The notes below the pieces were generated by a model. That model saw only the letters and a program-made list of their open reading frames with translations, made no database searches and had not been told where the DNA came from. A stretch of DNA of 13,827 bases from Halanaerobiales bacterium (GTDB lineage: Bacteria > Bacillota_F > Halanaerobiia > Halanaerobiales > DTU029): contig JADQBV010000102.1 of the NCBI GenBank assembly GCA_016278415.1, forward strand, positions 1 through 13,827. Reading direction: 5' to 3'. Positions 6,157-13,827 of the stretch are shown here, in pieces (positions within the stretch are counted from its first letter, which is position 1; each line of letters begins with the position of its first letter). Both the position numbers and the translations under genes were made by a program.

Positions 6157-6210
6157 AAATATAATCTAGCTGAATTTAATATCAAGCAATGCTAAAATAC
6201 TTTCCAAACC

Positions 6211-6846
6211 TCAAAAACCTAATTCTTCACCTACGAGGATAACCTTTATTCTATTATCATGAGCAGATTTTCTAGTAACTAAGACTTGACAACATATACA
6301 ATCATCAACAAGGCAATCATGACATTTTCCGGTTTTAGTACAGGGTGTTGATTGCTCCAACCTGATAGCATTTGTTGGAGCAGCATAATTCCTAACCCTT
6401 TTCATGGCACTGTCTTCATCTTTAGTAAGCTTATTCATACCAGCTATTATAATAACATTTTTGGGACCATATATAAGTGCAGCAATTCTATTACCATTAC
6501 CATCAATATTTACTAATTTACCATCCTGGGTGATTGCATTTGAACTCATTAAGTAATAATCGCAATTAAATGAATTATACTGGATTTCTCTTTTCTCCTG
6601 GGGATCTTTTGCACTATCTCTATCTAAAAGCTCCAAATTAGATTCCTTTAATTTTTCCAGCAGACCAATCTGTTGTAATGTCTTAGAGCCTCCCCAGGAA
6701 ACACTGGAGTCCTCCTCAATCAATTTTAATGCCTTTTCAACCGCTTCCTTTGCAGTAGAGCAATAATACCCTTCAATATTTCTATCTTCAAAATTCTTTA
6801 TTAGCTTTTCAGCACTGACCTGATAATACTTCTTTATTGCTTCCAT
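6211..6846 (-). CDS. LUD-domain protein (lactate utilisation type)
   Basis: A 211-residue LUD (formerly DUF162) protein, related to LutC/YkgG and the N-terminal part of LutB. Visible features: an N-terminal helical region with a SWGGSKTLQQIGL loop (residues ~50-62), the core SSNAITQDGKLVNIDGNGNR followed by YGPKNVIIIAGMNK (~101-139), and a C-terminal cluster of six cysteines in 18 residues (169, 175, 178, 183, 185, 186). Such a cluster is suited to binding a metal or Fe-S centre. Stand-alone LUD proteins of this size are widespread in anaerobes and their reaction is not established; no lutA/lutB partner is seen here. The start ATG 6846 follows GGAGGT by 13 bases, somewhat long. An upstream reading from 6909 would overlap the phosphorylase gene. 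The 25-bp gap to that gene suggests one operon. Confidence 0.82.
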   Translation of the reverse strand: MEAIKKYYQVSAEKLIKNFEDRNIEGYYCSTAKEAVEKALKLIEEDSSVSWGGSKTLQQIGLLEKLKESNLELLDRDSAKDPQEKREIQYNSFNCDYYLMSSNAITQDGKLVNIDGNGNRIAALIYGPKNVIIIAGMNKLTKDEDSAMKRVRNYAAPTNAIRLEQSTPCTKTGKCHDCLVDDCICCQVLVTRKSAHDNRIKVILVGEELGF

Positions 6847-6871
6847 AAAAAATTTAAATACCTCCTTGTTT

Positions 6872-7594
6872 TTACAAGACAAAGGCTTGAATAGCCACTT
6901 CAATCTCATCTTTGATAGCTTGACTTACTTTATCCCGATGGGGATTGTAGCTATCCACATCAAAGTCGATTGCCATACCATCAATTGCCAAGATTCCCCC
7001 AGCTTTGATCTTATGAAGACTAGCAATGACAAAGAGAGCACTTAGCTCCATTTCAACTGCTATAACATTAGCCTTACTAAAATAATTATTTGGTAGTTCT
7101 TCTTTCTCAGGGTAAAAAGCCGCTATAGTAAGTACTAATCCTGTATTAATAGCAATACCAGCATTGATTGCTGCTTTCTCCAGTTTGCTAGTTAATTGAT
7201 GACTGGCAATCGCTGGATAAGATTGAGCTATGAGTTGCTGAGTCAGACCATCTTCGCGGACTGCCCCATTCGCTATTACAATATCACCATCAACTATCTC
7301 CTTATTGAGAGAACCGGCAGTTCCCACTCTAATAATCTCCTGAGCACCGCCTTTAATCAGCTCTTCACAGCAAATCGCTGCTCCGGCCGCCCCTACTCCA
7401 TGAGAAGCCACTGTAATTTCCACCCCATCTTTAATTCCATTAAAGAATCTCTATTCCCTGTTATAAGCTATTTCCTCATTACCATCAAGGCTATTTGCAA
7501 TTGCAGCTGCACGGTCTGGGTCACCACAAACAATAACCTTTTCTTTAATTTTCTTTCGATCAACCTTTAATATTGGCAAAAAATTAACTGTCAT
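6872..7594 (-). pseudogene. Nucleoside phosphorylase interrupted by in-frame TAG
   Basis: The full frame (240 sense codons plus stop) starts at ATG 7594, with GGGGG nine bases upstream, and encodes a PNP/UDP-family phosphorylase, which splits purine nucleosides or uridine with phosphate. Codon 48 (7453-7451) is TAG, in the context AYNRE-stop-RFFNGI where relatives have Tyr or another residue; TAC/TAT to TAG is a single change. The rest is intact and continuous: VCGDPDRA near the N-terminus (phosphate site), ASHGVGAAGAAICCEEL, RVGTAGSL (R89, phosphate), VEMELSAL (E182, ribose) and AIDGMAIDFD. Reinitiation at GTG 7423 would give 183 residues lacking the N-terminal phosphate-binding segment and is unlikely to be active. 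A recent nonsense mutation or sequencing error is more likely than TAG decoding. The downstream LUD gene would be affected by polarity. Confidence 0.82.
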
Positions 7595-7718
7595 ACAATT
7601 ATACCCCCTAATATCCTTATAAATAGATCAATGAGTATATTAAGCATTAAGTAAAATCAATATTTAATAATATCTATAGTATTTCTTTTAAAATCTATTT
7701 ATGCAGTATTTCGTATTA

Positions 7719-7750
7719 AGAAACCCCATCTTTATTCTGATGGGGTTTCT
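7719..7750 (-). terminator. Terminator after the cellulase gene
   Basis: A perfect 12-bp stem, AGAAACCCCATC/GATGGGGTTTCT, with an 8-base loop lies 16 bases past the cellulase stop. On the minus strand the stem ends in GGGGTTTCTTAATA. It is also T-rich on the plus strand. Confidence 0.8.
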
Positions 7751-7765
7751 CTAAGCCTTATAATA

Positions 7766-9997
7766 TTATTCAAATCTTATATTATCTATATACATCCTAC
7801 CAGCATAATCACTCTGGTCATCGGCAACTACTATAATAATATCCCTTAATAAAGTATCCTCTTTTATTTCTTTATCCCCAGCTATATTATTTAGATTAAA
7901 GAATACCTTAAAATGATATAGCCCACTTTCTGTTCGAGGTAATACTCCAAATGAGCTTAAAGGAATTTCAAAAGCATCTGCTGCCTGTGCCCAATAACCA
8001 AGACTTGGTGGTGCAAAGGCTAGATTTATTGAAAGATTTCCTTCACTTCCCCTTACCGGATCAAGATAGAAGTCAAAAGCTAGATACTCATTATCTCCGC
8101 GTGTTGCTTTAATACCCGGGAGTATCAAACGTGGTGCTGAAGCCCAAGTGTCATCAGGTTTAACTTCAGGATATGCTAGCTCCCAGCTTAGGGCAGGGGA
8201 ATCATCAGCATCAGCAACAATCAGTTCACTTTTTACACCTGATGATGCATCCCATTTCCATCCCTGACGAGTCTTATCATTAAAATTAGAAGGTAGGATT
8301 GCTGTTCCTAATGGTGCATGAACAACAGGTTCCTCTACAACAGCTCGATTGCCAATTACAGTAATATTATCAAGATAAACAACATCAGCGTCTTCTGTTC
8401 CAACAAAGAGAATTATATTTGTCATAGTATTATCTTTAGGATCATTTGCAATAGCTTCAAAATTAGGTGAATCTTCAAGGGAAATTGTTAAAGTAGCCCT
8501 ATACTTATTGTTAAACTCTACAAACTCTCCAGGAACTACGTGAATAGCACTTTTAGGGTTTGCCCAACCATGAGTAGAACTTTGAGGTATTGCAGCAATT
8601 GATACCGTAGTTGGATTATCAACAATAACGTCCATAGTAAGCTTTTCTGCTCCCTTTATATCAGGTCGTATAGTACTTCCATCTGCTGAAAGGCGAACGT
8701 TAGCCCAATAATTCGTTCCTGAAATATCATTACTTGCATCCATACCTGTAATCTTTAGGGATTTTTTTTCATTTGTCAAAAAAACATCTTTTATTGGACT
8801 ATCAGCATTAACTCCAAAACCCTGTACAGTTCCATCATTGAAATCCCAAATTACAGTAGAGAATGCCTCTAATAGAGTCCTATCAATTGGTTTATACTCT
8901 ATTCCTTTAATACGGGCTCTAACATATTCACCAGAAATGCTTAATTCTGATGCCTCCCATTTTAAATCTGCACCAGGATCAAGAGCTGCCGCATCATGTT
9001 CATTCATTACAAATGGTCTAAATGCTCCAGATGATTCATTTTTATTAGTTAAGGACCAGTTAACCCAACTAATATTATTTTTATTCAGGAAATTAAGCCA
9101 TTCATCGGCAGGTTCCAGATAAGGTCCACCATGACCTGTAGCTTTACTGGTACCCCATTCTGACACAAATACTGCAACCCCATTATTTAAAGCCTTTATA
9201 ATATTACCCATCACATAGGCCTCTGGTTTCGGTTCATGAGTACCAGAGTAGAAATGTGCTGCATAAACTGTATTTTCATCGTCTATAGGATTAGCTGCAG
9301 CCAGATCAGGACGTTGACTCCAGTTTGGGTTTCCAACTATAATTAGATTTTCATTTCCAGTATCACGAAGCATCTCAATAATAGGTTCTGCATATGATTT
9401 TACAACTTTCCATCCTGTTGCATCATTTGAAACACCGCCATTCTCTATACTACCAGTATTGCCACTTGGTTCATTAGCAAGTTCGTAAATTATATGTGGG
9501 TTATTTGGATAAAGGCTGGAAATTTCTTTAAAGAATTCCATTGCACCACTATATATCTCTGCTTTAGGATTTCCCGGTGAATGAACATGCCAATCAACAA
9601 TAACATACATATCATTAGCTATAGCAAGATCAATCCCTTTAATTACCCTGTTCATTATAGTATCAGGATCAGATGCATACCCGTCTTCTCCCACATACAT
9701 TGCCAGGCGAACTAAATTAGCCCCCCAGTCATTTGCCAGGGCCGCAAAAGCATTGTCATTAAGTATTTCAGGGTACCATTGGAGACCATGTGTGCTCATA
9801 CCACGAAGCTGAATAGGTTCTCCATCCTCATCGGCGATAGTATGTATTCCATTATGTTCAATGACCTGCAAGGCACCGGCAGTTGAAGGATTTTCCGTAG
9901 GTTCTAGAAGTAAATAAGATTCTGAATCAGCTGCTACAACTGTTAATGATACTAAAATAAGACTTAGTAAAGTTATAATCGGTAATAGTTTCTTCAT
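7766..9997 (-). CDS. Secreted GH5 endoglucanase with CBM17 and CBM28
   Basis: A 743-residue secreted endo-beta-1,4-glucanase. Residues 1-23 form a signal peptide (MKKLLP, then a hydrophobic run ending VVAA). Residues ~40-345 are a GH5 subfamily-2-type catalytic domain: [30 protein letters not shown], acid/base E176 in YELANEP, H248-x-Y250 in AHFYSGTH and nucleophile E280 in FVSEWGTS. Two beta-sandwich modules follow, ~379-551 (CBM17-like, [12 protein letters not shown] ... VYLDNITV) and ~568-743 (CBM28-like, [12 protein letters not shown] ... MYIDNIRFE). The same order is known in alkaline Bacillus cellulases and, with one CBM17, in Clostridium cellulovorans EngF. These modules bind amorphous cellulose. 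There is no dockerin or SLH domain, so it acts as a free enzyme. The mature protein is rich in Asp/Glu. ATG 9997 follows GGAGGAG by about 10 bases. A possible -10 TATAAT lies at 10097-10092, without a clear -35. Confidence 0.95.
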   Translation of the reverse strand: MKKLLPIITLLSLILVSLTVVAADSESYLLLEPTENPSTAGALQVIEHNGIHTIADEDGEPIQLRGMSTHGLQWYPEILNDNAFAALANDWGANLVRLAMYVGEDGYASDPDTIMNRVIKGIDLAIANDMYVIVDWHVHSPGNPKAEIYSGAMEFFKEISSLYPNNPHIIYELANEPSGNTGSIENGGVSNDATGWKVVKSYAEPIIEMLRDTGNENLIIVGNPNWSQRPDLAAANPIDDENTVYAAHFYSGTHEPKPEAYVMGNIIKALNNGVAVFVSEWGTSKATGHGGPYLEPADEWLNFLNKNNISWVNWSLTNKNESSGAFRPFVMNEHDAAALDPGADLKWEASELSISGEYVRARIKGIEYKPIDRTLLEAFSTVIWDFNDGTVQGFGVNADSPIKDVFLTNEKKSLKITGMDASNDISGTNYWANVRLSADGSTIRPDIKGAEKLTMDVIVDNPTTVSIAAIPQSSTHGWANPKSAIHVVPGEFVEFNNKYRATLTISLEDSPNFEAIANDPKDNTMTNIILFVGTEDADVVYLDNITVIGNRAVVEEPVVHAPLGTAILPSNFNDKTRQGWKWDASSGVKSELIVADADDSPALSWELAYPEVKPDDTWASAPRLILPGIKATRGDNEYLAFDFYLDPVRGSEGNLSINLAFAPPSLGYWAQAADAFEIPLSSFGVLPRTESGLYHFKVFFNLNNIAGDKEIKEDTLLRDIIIVVADDQSDYAGRMYIDNIRFE

Positions 9998-10130
9998 TTG
10001 TATAAATCTCCTCCTGTTTTTTTATTTTAAAATTATTTTTTATATGATTTATGTCTTTTTCTAACCCTCCTCTCTTCGAAATCGGTTTAGAATTATAGAG
10101 TATTTCAAATCTTAGCTTTATATTAACTTT

Positions 10131-11573
10131 CTATTTAATCGAATGTTCCTGTAACAGCCTTTGCTTCATATCCCATAAAGATTGTGATAAATCAACATAG
10201 TATTTAGATGGGTTTTCAAATCTTAATACTGTATCCCATAAAGTACTAATTTGTTCTTTACAATAATCTCTAATACTATCTAAGTCTGGACTTTCATAAA
10301 CACATATCCCATTATCAAATAGCCTTACTAACAGTTTTTTTGCATGGAAGTTATTTATAGTTTTTCTTTTCCAGGTATATTCAGGGTCAAAAATTTCATA
10401 TGGTTTATCCCCATCTATTACCTCATCATGAGTAGTTAAGACATCCGCCATAGCCTTTCCTGTTTTATTATCAAAAAGTCTCCATAGTTGTTTAAAACCA
10501 GGATTATTTATTTTATTTACATTTTCACTTAATTTTATTCGTGGATGTATTTGATTATTTTCTTCTACAGCTACTAATTTATAGACACCACCAAAAACTG
10601 GTTCTGACCTAGATGTAATTAATCTCTCGCCAACACCAAATAGATCAACTTCTGCACCCTGAATTAATATGTCACGTATGATATACTCATCCAAAGAATT
10701 TGATGCAACAATTTTACAGTCCTCGAAACCTGCTTCATCCAACATTTTCCTGGATTCCTGTGATAGATATGTTATGTCACCACTATCTATTCTAATGCCT
10801 TTTGGTCTCAAACCTTTCGGGAGTATTTCTTCATTAAAAACCTTTATGGCATTAGGAATACCTGACTTCAATACATTATATGTATCTACAAGTAAAATAC
10901 AATTTTCAGGATATATTCTGGCATATGACCTAAAAGCATCTAGTTCTGATGTAAATGTTTGTATCCAGCTATGTGCCATTGTCCCAGTTGCTGGAATCCC
11001 AAAGTCCCTTTCAGCCATAGTACAGGCAGTCCCTACACATCCCCCAATATATGAAGCCCGTGCACCATATATTGCTCCATCATAGCCTTGAGCCCTTCTT
11101 GAACCAAACTCAATAACATTTCTTCCTTCAGCAGCTCGGACTATCCGATTTGCCTTTGTGGCTATTAAACTCTGATGATTTATAGTTAATAATATCATAG
11201 TTTCAATAAACTGTGCTTCAATGATTGGTCCCCTGACTGTAACAACAGGCTCATTAGGAAAAATCGGCGTCCCTTCTGGTACAGCCCATACATCACAAGT
11301 AAACTCAAAATCCTTTAAATACTGTAAAAAATCTTCACTAAACAATTTTTTGCTACGAAGATAATTAATATCTTCATCCTCAAACTTTAAGTTCTTTAAG
11401 TATTCTATTAACTGTTCAACACCAGTCATTATTGCAAACCCACCACAATCCGGAACCTTTCTAAAAAACATATCGAAATATGCTATCTTATTAGTTAAGC
11501 CATTCTGAAAATAACCATTTGCCATAGTTATTTCATAAAAATCTGTCAACATCGTTAGATTCTTTTTATGCAT
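10131..11573 (-). CDS. pncB: Nicotinate phosphoribosyltransferase
   Basis: Converts nicotinate and PRPP (with ATP hydrolysis) to nicotinate mononucleotide, the entry step of the Preiss-Handler NAD salvage route in the cytoplasm. Typical motifs: LTDFYEITMANGY at the N-terminus (substrate-site residues), EFGSRRAQG with the phosphate-binding RR, YIGGCVGTACTMAERDFGIP, and GTMAHSWIQ containing the histidine that is phosphorylated (H202 from the chosen start). IRIDSGDITYLS is the PRPP/phosphate loop. At 481 residues it is full length for the bacterial form. Two adjacent ATGs (11576 and 11573) follow GGGGG (11586-11582) by 5 and 8 bases; the second is chosen on spacing. A TTG at 11588 would overlap the ribosome-binding site. 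The gene is divergent from carA. No terminator is seen before the cellulase gene 133 bases downstream, so some read-through is possible. Confidence 0.94.
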   Translation of the reverse strand: MHKKNLTMLTDFYEITMANGYFQNGLTNKIAYFDMFFRKVPDCGGFAIMTGVEQLIEYLKNLKFEDEDINYLRSKKLFSEDFLQYLKDFEFTCDVWAVPEGTPIFPNEPVVTVRGPIIEAQFIETMILLTINHQSLIATKANRIVRAAEGRNVIEFGSRRAQGYDGAIYGARASYIGGCVGTACTMAERDFGIPATGTMAHSWIQTFTSELDAFRSYARIYPENCILLVDTYNVLKSGIPNAIKVFNEEILPKGLRPKGIRIDSGDITYLSQESRKMLDEAGFEDCKIVASNSLDEYIIRDILIQGAEVDLFGVGERLITSRSEPVFGGVYKLVAVEENNQIHPRIKLSENVNKINNPGFKQLWRLFDNKTGKAMADVLTTHDEVIDGDKPYEIFDPEYTWKRKTINNFHAKKLLVRLFDNGICVYESPDLDSIRDYCKEQISTLWDTVLRFENPSKYYVDLSQSLWDMKQRLLQEHSIK

Positions 11574-11646
11574 CATTTTTTCCCCCAAATTAGAACACCA
11601 AATACTATTAGACTTTTGAATATCCTTAATCTAACTTTGGAATCCC

Positions 11647-11662
11647 ATATATATATATATAT
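11647..11662. repeat. (AT)8 dinucleotide repeat
   Basis: Eight AT units run directly into the -10 box of the minus-strand promoter (11666-11661), so on that strand the repeat covers the predicted transcription start of the nicotinate phosphoribosyltransferase gene. Such tracts can change length by slippage. Confidence 0.8.
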
Positions 11663-11689
11663 TATAAATGAATTCAATGTAAATTTAAA
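11661..11689 (-). promoter_or_regulatory. Promoter of nicotinate phosphoribosyltransferase gene
   Basis: TTTAAA (11689-11684), a 17-base spacer and TATAAT (11666-11661) read toward the gene, leaving a leader of roughly 80 bases. I see no clear repressor-binding repeat in it. The rest of the divergent 11690-11860 stretch shows nothing convincing beyond AT-rich sequence. Confidence 0.5.
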
Positions 11690-11868
11690 GTAATATGTAA
11701 AAAAACTCAAATTTAGCAGATAAGTTTTACTCATAAAACCTGTCCCTAATTTGCTTCTTCTTCTTATTTAATTCTACATTTAACTTTGTAGTTTGATATT
11801 TCACGCTTTTGAGTTATTTTAGTATAAAGTTATTTTAATATTGTAATCTAGCCAAAAGTATGATATTG

Positions 11869-11874
11869 TATAAT
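11869..11874 (+). promoter_or_regulatory. -10 box of the carA promoter
   Basis: A perfect TATAAT preceded by TTG lies 12 bases before the ATG at 11887; the region 17 bases further upstream has no good -35. If used, transcription would begin near 11881 and leave only about six bases before that ATG. No PyrR-type attenuator (hairpin plus U-tract) is visible in the leader. Confidence 0.4.
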
Positions 11875-11886
11875 TAATTAGTAATT

Positions 11887-13014
11887 ATGTATAAATATCG
11901 AGAGGAGGCGTTAATTATAAAAGCAATTTTGGTTTTAGAAGACGGTTTTACATTAATAGGCAGAACATTCGCAGGTAGTGGTGAGATTAAAGGTGAAGTT
12001 GTATTTAACACAAGCATGACTGGTTATCAAGAGATTATTACAGATCCTTCTTATAAGGGTCAAATTGTAACAATGACCTATCCCCTTATAGGAAATTACG
12101 GTATAAATATTCAGGACAATGAATCAAAGAAACCCCAAGTTGAGGCCTTTATAGTACGGGAGTATTGTGATTATCCTCATAACTGGCAGTCTGAAGGTAC
12201 TCTGAAAGAATACTTAGATCAACATAATATTATAGGCATTGAAGGTATAGATACACGTGCTTTAACTCGACATATTAGACAAGACGGGGCAATGAAAGGA
12301 ATTATATCTACAATAGATAATGATATAAATAGTTTAAAAGATAAAGTAAATAATTATCCAGGTCTAATAGGTGAAGATATGGTGAAATATGTTAGCTGTG
12401 AAGAAGAATATCAGTGGAATACTAATGGTAAATACCATGTCGTAGCAATTGATTACGGTATAAAAAATAGCATCTTAAAAATGTTAGAAGAAAACGATTG
12501 TAAAGTGACAGTTGTCCCAGCCACCACTTCAGCAGAAGAAATACTTGATAAAAATCCAGATGGAGTCTTTCTATCAAATGGCCCTGGTGACCCTGTTGGT
12601 GTACCATATGCTGTCAAAGAAGTAAAAAAAATATTAGGTAAAAAACCTATCTTCGGTATATGTTTTGGTCAACAGATTCTAGGCCAGGCTCTCGGTCTAT
12701 CAACATATAAATTAAAATTTGGACATAGGGGTGGTAATCACCCAGTCAAAAACCTAAAAAATAACCATGTTGAAATCTCAACGCAGAATCACGGGTTTTG
12801 CGTTGAATTACCTGAGAAGAGCGAACGTGACAAAATCGGTGGCTATTTAAAAGACTTGGAAGTAACACATATAAACCTAAATGACAATACTCTAGAGGGT
12901 TTTAAACACCCTAAGCTTAAGTGTTTTTCCATACAATATCACCCTGAAGCTGCACCTGGTCCACATGATTCGCGATACCTTTTTAAAGAATTTAACGAAT
13001 TAATGTCATCATAA
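11887..13014 (+). CDS. carA: Carbamoyl phosphate synthetase small subunit
   Basis: The glutaminase subunit of carbamoyl phosphate synthetase: it hydrolyses glutamine and passes ammonia to CarB for pyrimidine and arginine synthesis. The N-terminal CPSase domain has GEVVFNTSMTGYQEIITDPS (from residue 36 of the ATG reading). The C-terminal class I amidotransferase domain has FGICFGQQ with nucleophile C259, and H352/E354 in QYHPEAAPG. The residue after FG in the Cys loop is Gln rather than the usual His (GHQ). The length is normal (375 residues from ATG 11887, 365 from the alternative). The start is uncertain: relatives begin MKAILVLEDG, and here that position is ATA (11917), 8 bases after GAGGAGG. 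ATG 11887 lies before that SD and has none of its own. I keep 11887 as the only standard start codon. carB follows after 143 bases. Confidence 0.93.
   Translation: MYKYREEALIIKAILVLEDGFTLIGRTFAGSGEIKGEVVFNTSMTGYQEIITDPSYKGQIVTMTYPLIGNYGINIQDNESKKPQVEAFIVREYCDYPHNWQSEGTLKEYLDQHNIIGIEGIDTRALTRHIRQDGAMKGIISTIDNDINSLKDKVNNYPGLIGEDMVKYVSCEEEYQWNTNGKYHVVAIDYGIKNSILKMLEENDCKVTVVPATTSAEEILDKNPDGVFLSNGPGDPVGVPYAVKEVKKILGKKPIFGICFGQQILGQALGLSTYKLKFGHRGGNHPVKNLKNNHVEISTQNHGFCVELPEKSERDKIGGYLKDLEVTHINLNDNTLEGFKHPKLKCFSIQYHPEAAPGPHDSRYLFKEFNELMSS
11901..11919 (+). promoter_or_regulatory. SD and candidate AUA start of carA
   Basis: AGAGGAGG (11901-11908) is followed after 8 bases by ATA (11917-11919), the codon aligned with the initiator Met of other CarA proteins (ATA-AAA-GCA in place of ATG-AAA-GCA). 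No ATG, GTG or TTG lies at a usable distance. Either AUA (or the preceding AUU) serves as start, or the AUG at 11887 is used with this SD left inside the coding region. Confidence 0.5.
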
Positions 13015-13099
13015 GTAAGTATGTAAAAAAGTAAGTTTATAAGATCCGCAGATTAGCTGTAGATTTATTATTACAAAACTTAGAGTCTAGGTAACTCTA

Positions 13100-13128
13100 T
13101 TGAATAAATATGACTATTAAGATATACA
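13100..13128 (+). promoter_or_regulatory. Possible internal promoter before carB
   Basis: TTGAAT (13100-13105), a 17-base spacer and TATACA (13123-13128) lie in the 143-base carA-carB gap, about 30 bases before the carB start. A small TAGAGT/ACTCTA inverted repeat (13081-13098) precedes it. It could give carB some independent transcription. Confidence 0.4.
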
Positions 13129-13157
13129 AGAAGACTAAAGATTAAGGGAGTGATTTT

Positions 13158-13827
13158 ATGCCAAAAAGAACTGATATAAAGAAAATTTTAATTATCGGCT
13201 CTGGGCCAATAGTAATCGGTCAGGGTTGTGAATTTGATTATTCCGGTTCTCAAGCCTGTAAAGCCCTCAAACAGGAAGGATATACTATAGTTCTTATAAA
13301 TAGTAATCCAGCTACTATTATGACTGATCCTGAAATGGCTGATAGAACATATATAGAACCTATCGAACCGGATGTTATAGAAAAAATAATTGCAAAAGAG
13401 AGACCAGATGCCTTGCTTCCTACTCTAGGAGGCCAAACAGGACTTAACATTGCCTCTACATTACACCAAAATGGTGTTTTAGAAAAATATAATGTAGAGT
13501 TAATTGGGGCTAACTTTGATGCAATTCAGAAGACAGAGGATCGCCAATTATTTAAGGATGTTATGTCTGATATTGGTGTCGGTGTTCTGGAGAGTGCACA
13601 TGTTACTACACTTGAGGCAGCACTTGAGTTTGCTGACCAAGTTGGGTATCCTCTAATTATCAGACCCTCTTTTACATTAGGTGGTGCTGGCGGAGGGATT
13701 GCTTACAATATAGATGAGTTAAAGGATATAGCCAGCAATGGAATTTACCAGAGTCCTACAGATCAAATTCTTATCGAAGAATCTATTATTGGTTGGAAAG
13801 AATATGAACTAGAATTAATGAGAGACA
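13158..13827 (+). CDS. carB: Carbamoyl phosphate synthetase large subunit, partial
   Basis: The first 223 codons of the large, synthetic subunit; the gene continues past the right edge (the family is about 1,060-1,070 residues). CarB makes carbamoyl phosphate from bicarbonate, two ATP and the ammonia delivered by CarA. Seen here: the N-terminal biotin-carboxylase-like fold [17 protein letters not shown] (residues 14-30; the usual Ala after GQ is Gly), [33 protein letters not shown] (87-98) and the ATP-grasp glycine loop [12 protein letters not shown] (169-180). ATG 13158 is preceded by AGGGAGTGATTTT, a normal ribosome-binding site. It follows carA in the same direction and is probably co-transcribed, with a possible extra promoter in the gap. 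No frame damage is seen in the visible part. Confidence 0.95.
   Translation, partial: MPKRTDIKKILIIGSGPIVIGQGCEFDYSGSQACKALKQEGYTIVLINSNPATIMTDPEMADRTYIEPIEPDVIEKIIAKERPDALLPTLGGQTGLNIASTLHQNGVLEKYNVELIGANFDAIQKTEDRQLFKDVMSDIGVGVLESAHVTTLEAALEFADQVGYPLIIRPSFTLGGAGGGIAYNIDELKDIASNGIYQSPTDQILIEESIIGWKEYELELMRD

Noticed and set aside
7451..7453. TAG read as pyrrolysine
   Set aside because: Nothing around the codon or in the enzyme family supports it; a one-base change from a Tyr codon is simpler.
7196..7570. Plus-strand ORF of 124 codons
   Set aside because: It mirrors the phosphorylase gene on the other strand; the minus-strand frame has clear family motifs.
8838..9122. Plus-strand ORF inside the cellulase gene
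   Set aside because: A chance frame opposite a well-supported gene, with no start signal.
10669..11085. Plus-strand ORF of 138 codons opposite pncB
   Set aside because: An antisense shadow of a conserved enzyme gene.
11690..11886. PyrR-type attenuator upstream of carA
   Set aside because: There is no terminator hairpin with a U-tract in the leader, and the likely transcription start is only a few bases before the coding region.
12422..12607. Minus-strand ORF inside carA
   Set aside because: A shadow frame of the glutaminase domain with no start signals.
13250..13450. Minus-strand ORF inside carB
   Set aside because: A shadow frame of the conserved N-terminal region of CarB.
1..13827. tRNA, rRNA or CRISPR arrays
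   Set aside because: I saw no cloverleaf with a T-loop motif, no rRNA-like segment and no regularly spaced direct repeats.

Overview
The window is AT-rich (most intergenic stretches look about 20-25% G+C by eye). It has strong GGAGG/GGGGG ribosome-binding sites, frequent GTG and TTG starts, and intrinsic terminators, which fits a low-GC Firmicute-type bacterium. The secreted GH5-CBM17-CBM28 cellulase is acidic and the housekeeping genes look like those of anaerobic clostridia-like lineages. A cellulolytic, possibly halophilic anaerobe (Halanaerobiales-like) is my best guess, but that is inference only.

Layout. Positions 1-11573 are almost entirely minus-strand; 11887 to the end is plus-strand. 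From the left: the 5' end of an MFS transporter gene whose first ~60 codons contain an apparent frameshift (1-177); a two-lobed GNAT acetyltransferase (391-1170); a class C beta-lactamase-type serine hydrolase (1373-2389); a 630-bp non-coding region holding two promoters, two microORFs, a G+C-richer foldable block and an intrinsic terminator (2431-3000); a DNA-polymerase-beta-type nucleotidyltransferase (3070-3855); an AraC-type regulator with two tandem GyrI-like domains (4188-5516); a 41-residue membrane peptide gene (5720-5845); a plus-strand relic of the purA 3' end (6019-6156); a LUD-domain protein (6211-6846); a nucleoside phosphorylase interrupted by one TAG codon (6872-7594); the cellulase (7766-9997); and nicotinate phosphoribosyltransferase (10131-11573). 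Divergent from the last gene are carA (11887-13014) and the truncated start of carB (13158-13827).

How the genes relate. carA and carB encode the two subunits of carbamoyl phosphate synthetase. Nicotinate phosphoribosyltransferase, the phosphorylase and the purA relic touch nucleotide and NAD salvage, but no single pathway unites the window. The left half is an accessory region of mostly monocistronic genes, each with its own promoter or terminator. Only the phosphorylase and LUD genes (25-bp gap) and carA-carB look like operons.

Main points of interest: (1) a probable ~200-nt structured RNA with its own promoter and terminator, immediately upstream of the serine hydrolase; it has the layout of a riboswitch or sRNA and I cannot assign it to a class; (2) a second promoter further upstream leading into SD-preceded microORFs; (3) carA, where the codon matching the family's initiator Met is AUA with an ideally placed SD, while the only AUG lies upstream of that SD and almost on a predicted transcription start; (4) several decayed or damaged genes close together (MFS, phosphorylase, purA relic, a possible gene tail after the AraC gene).
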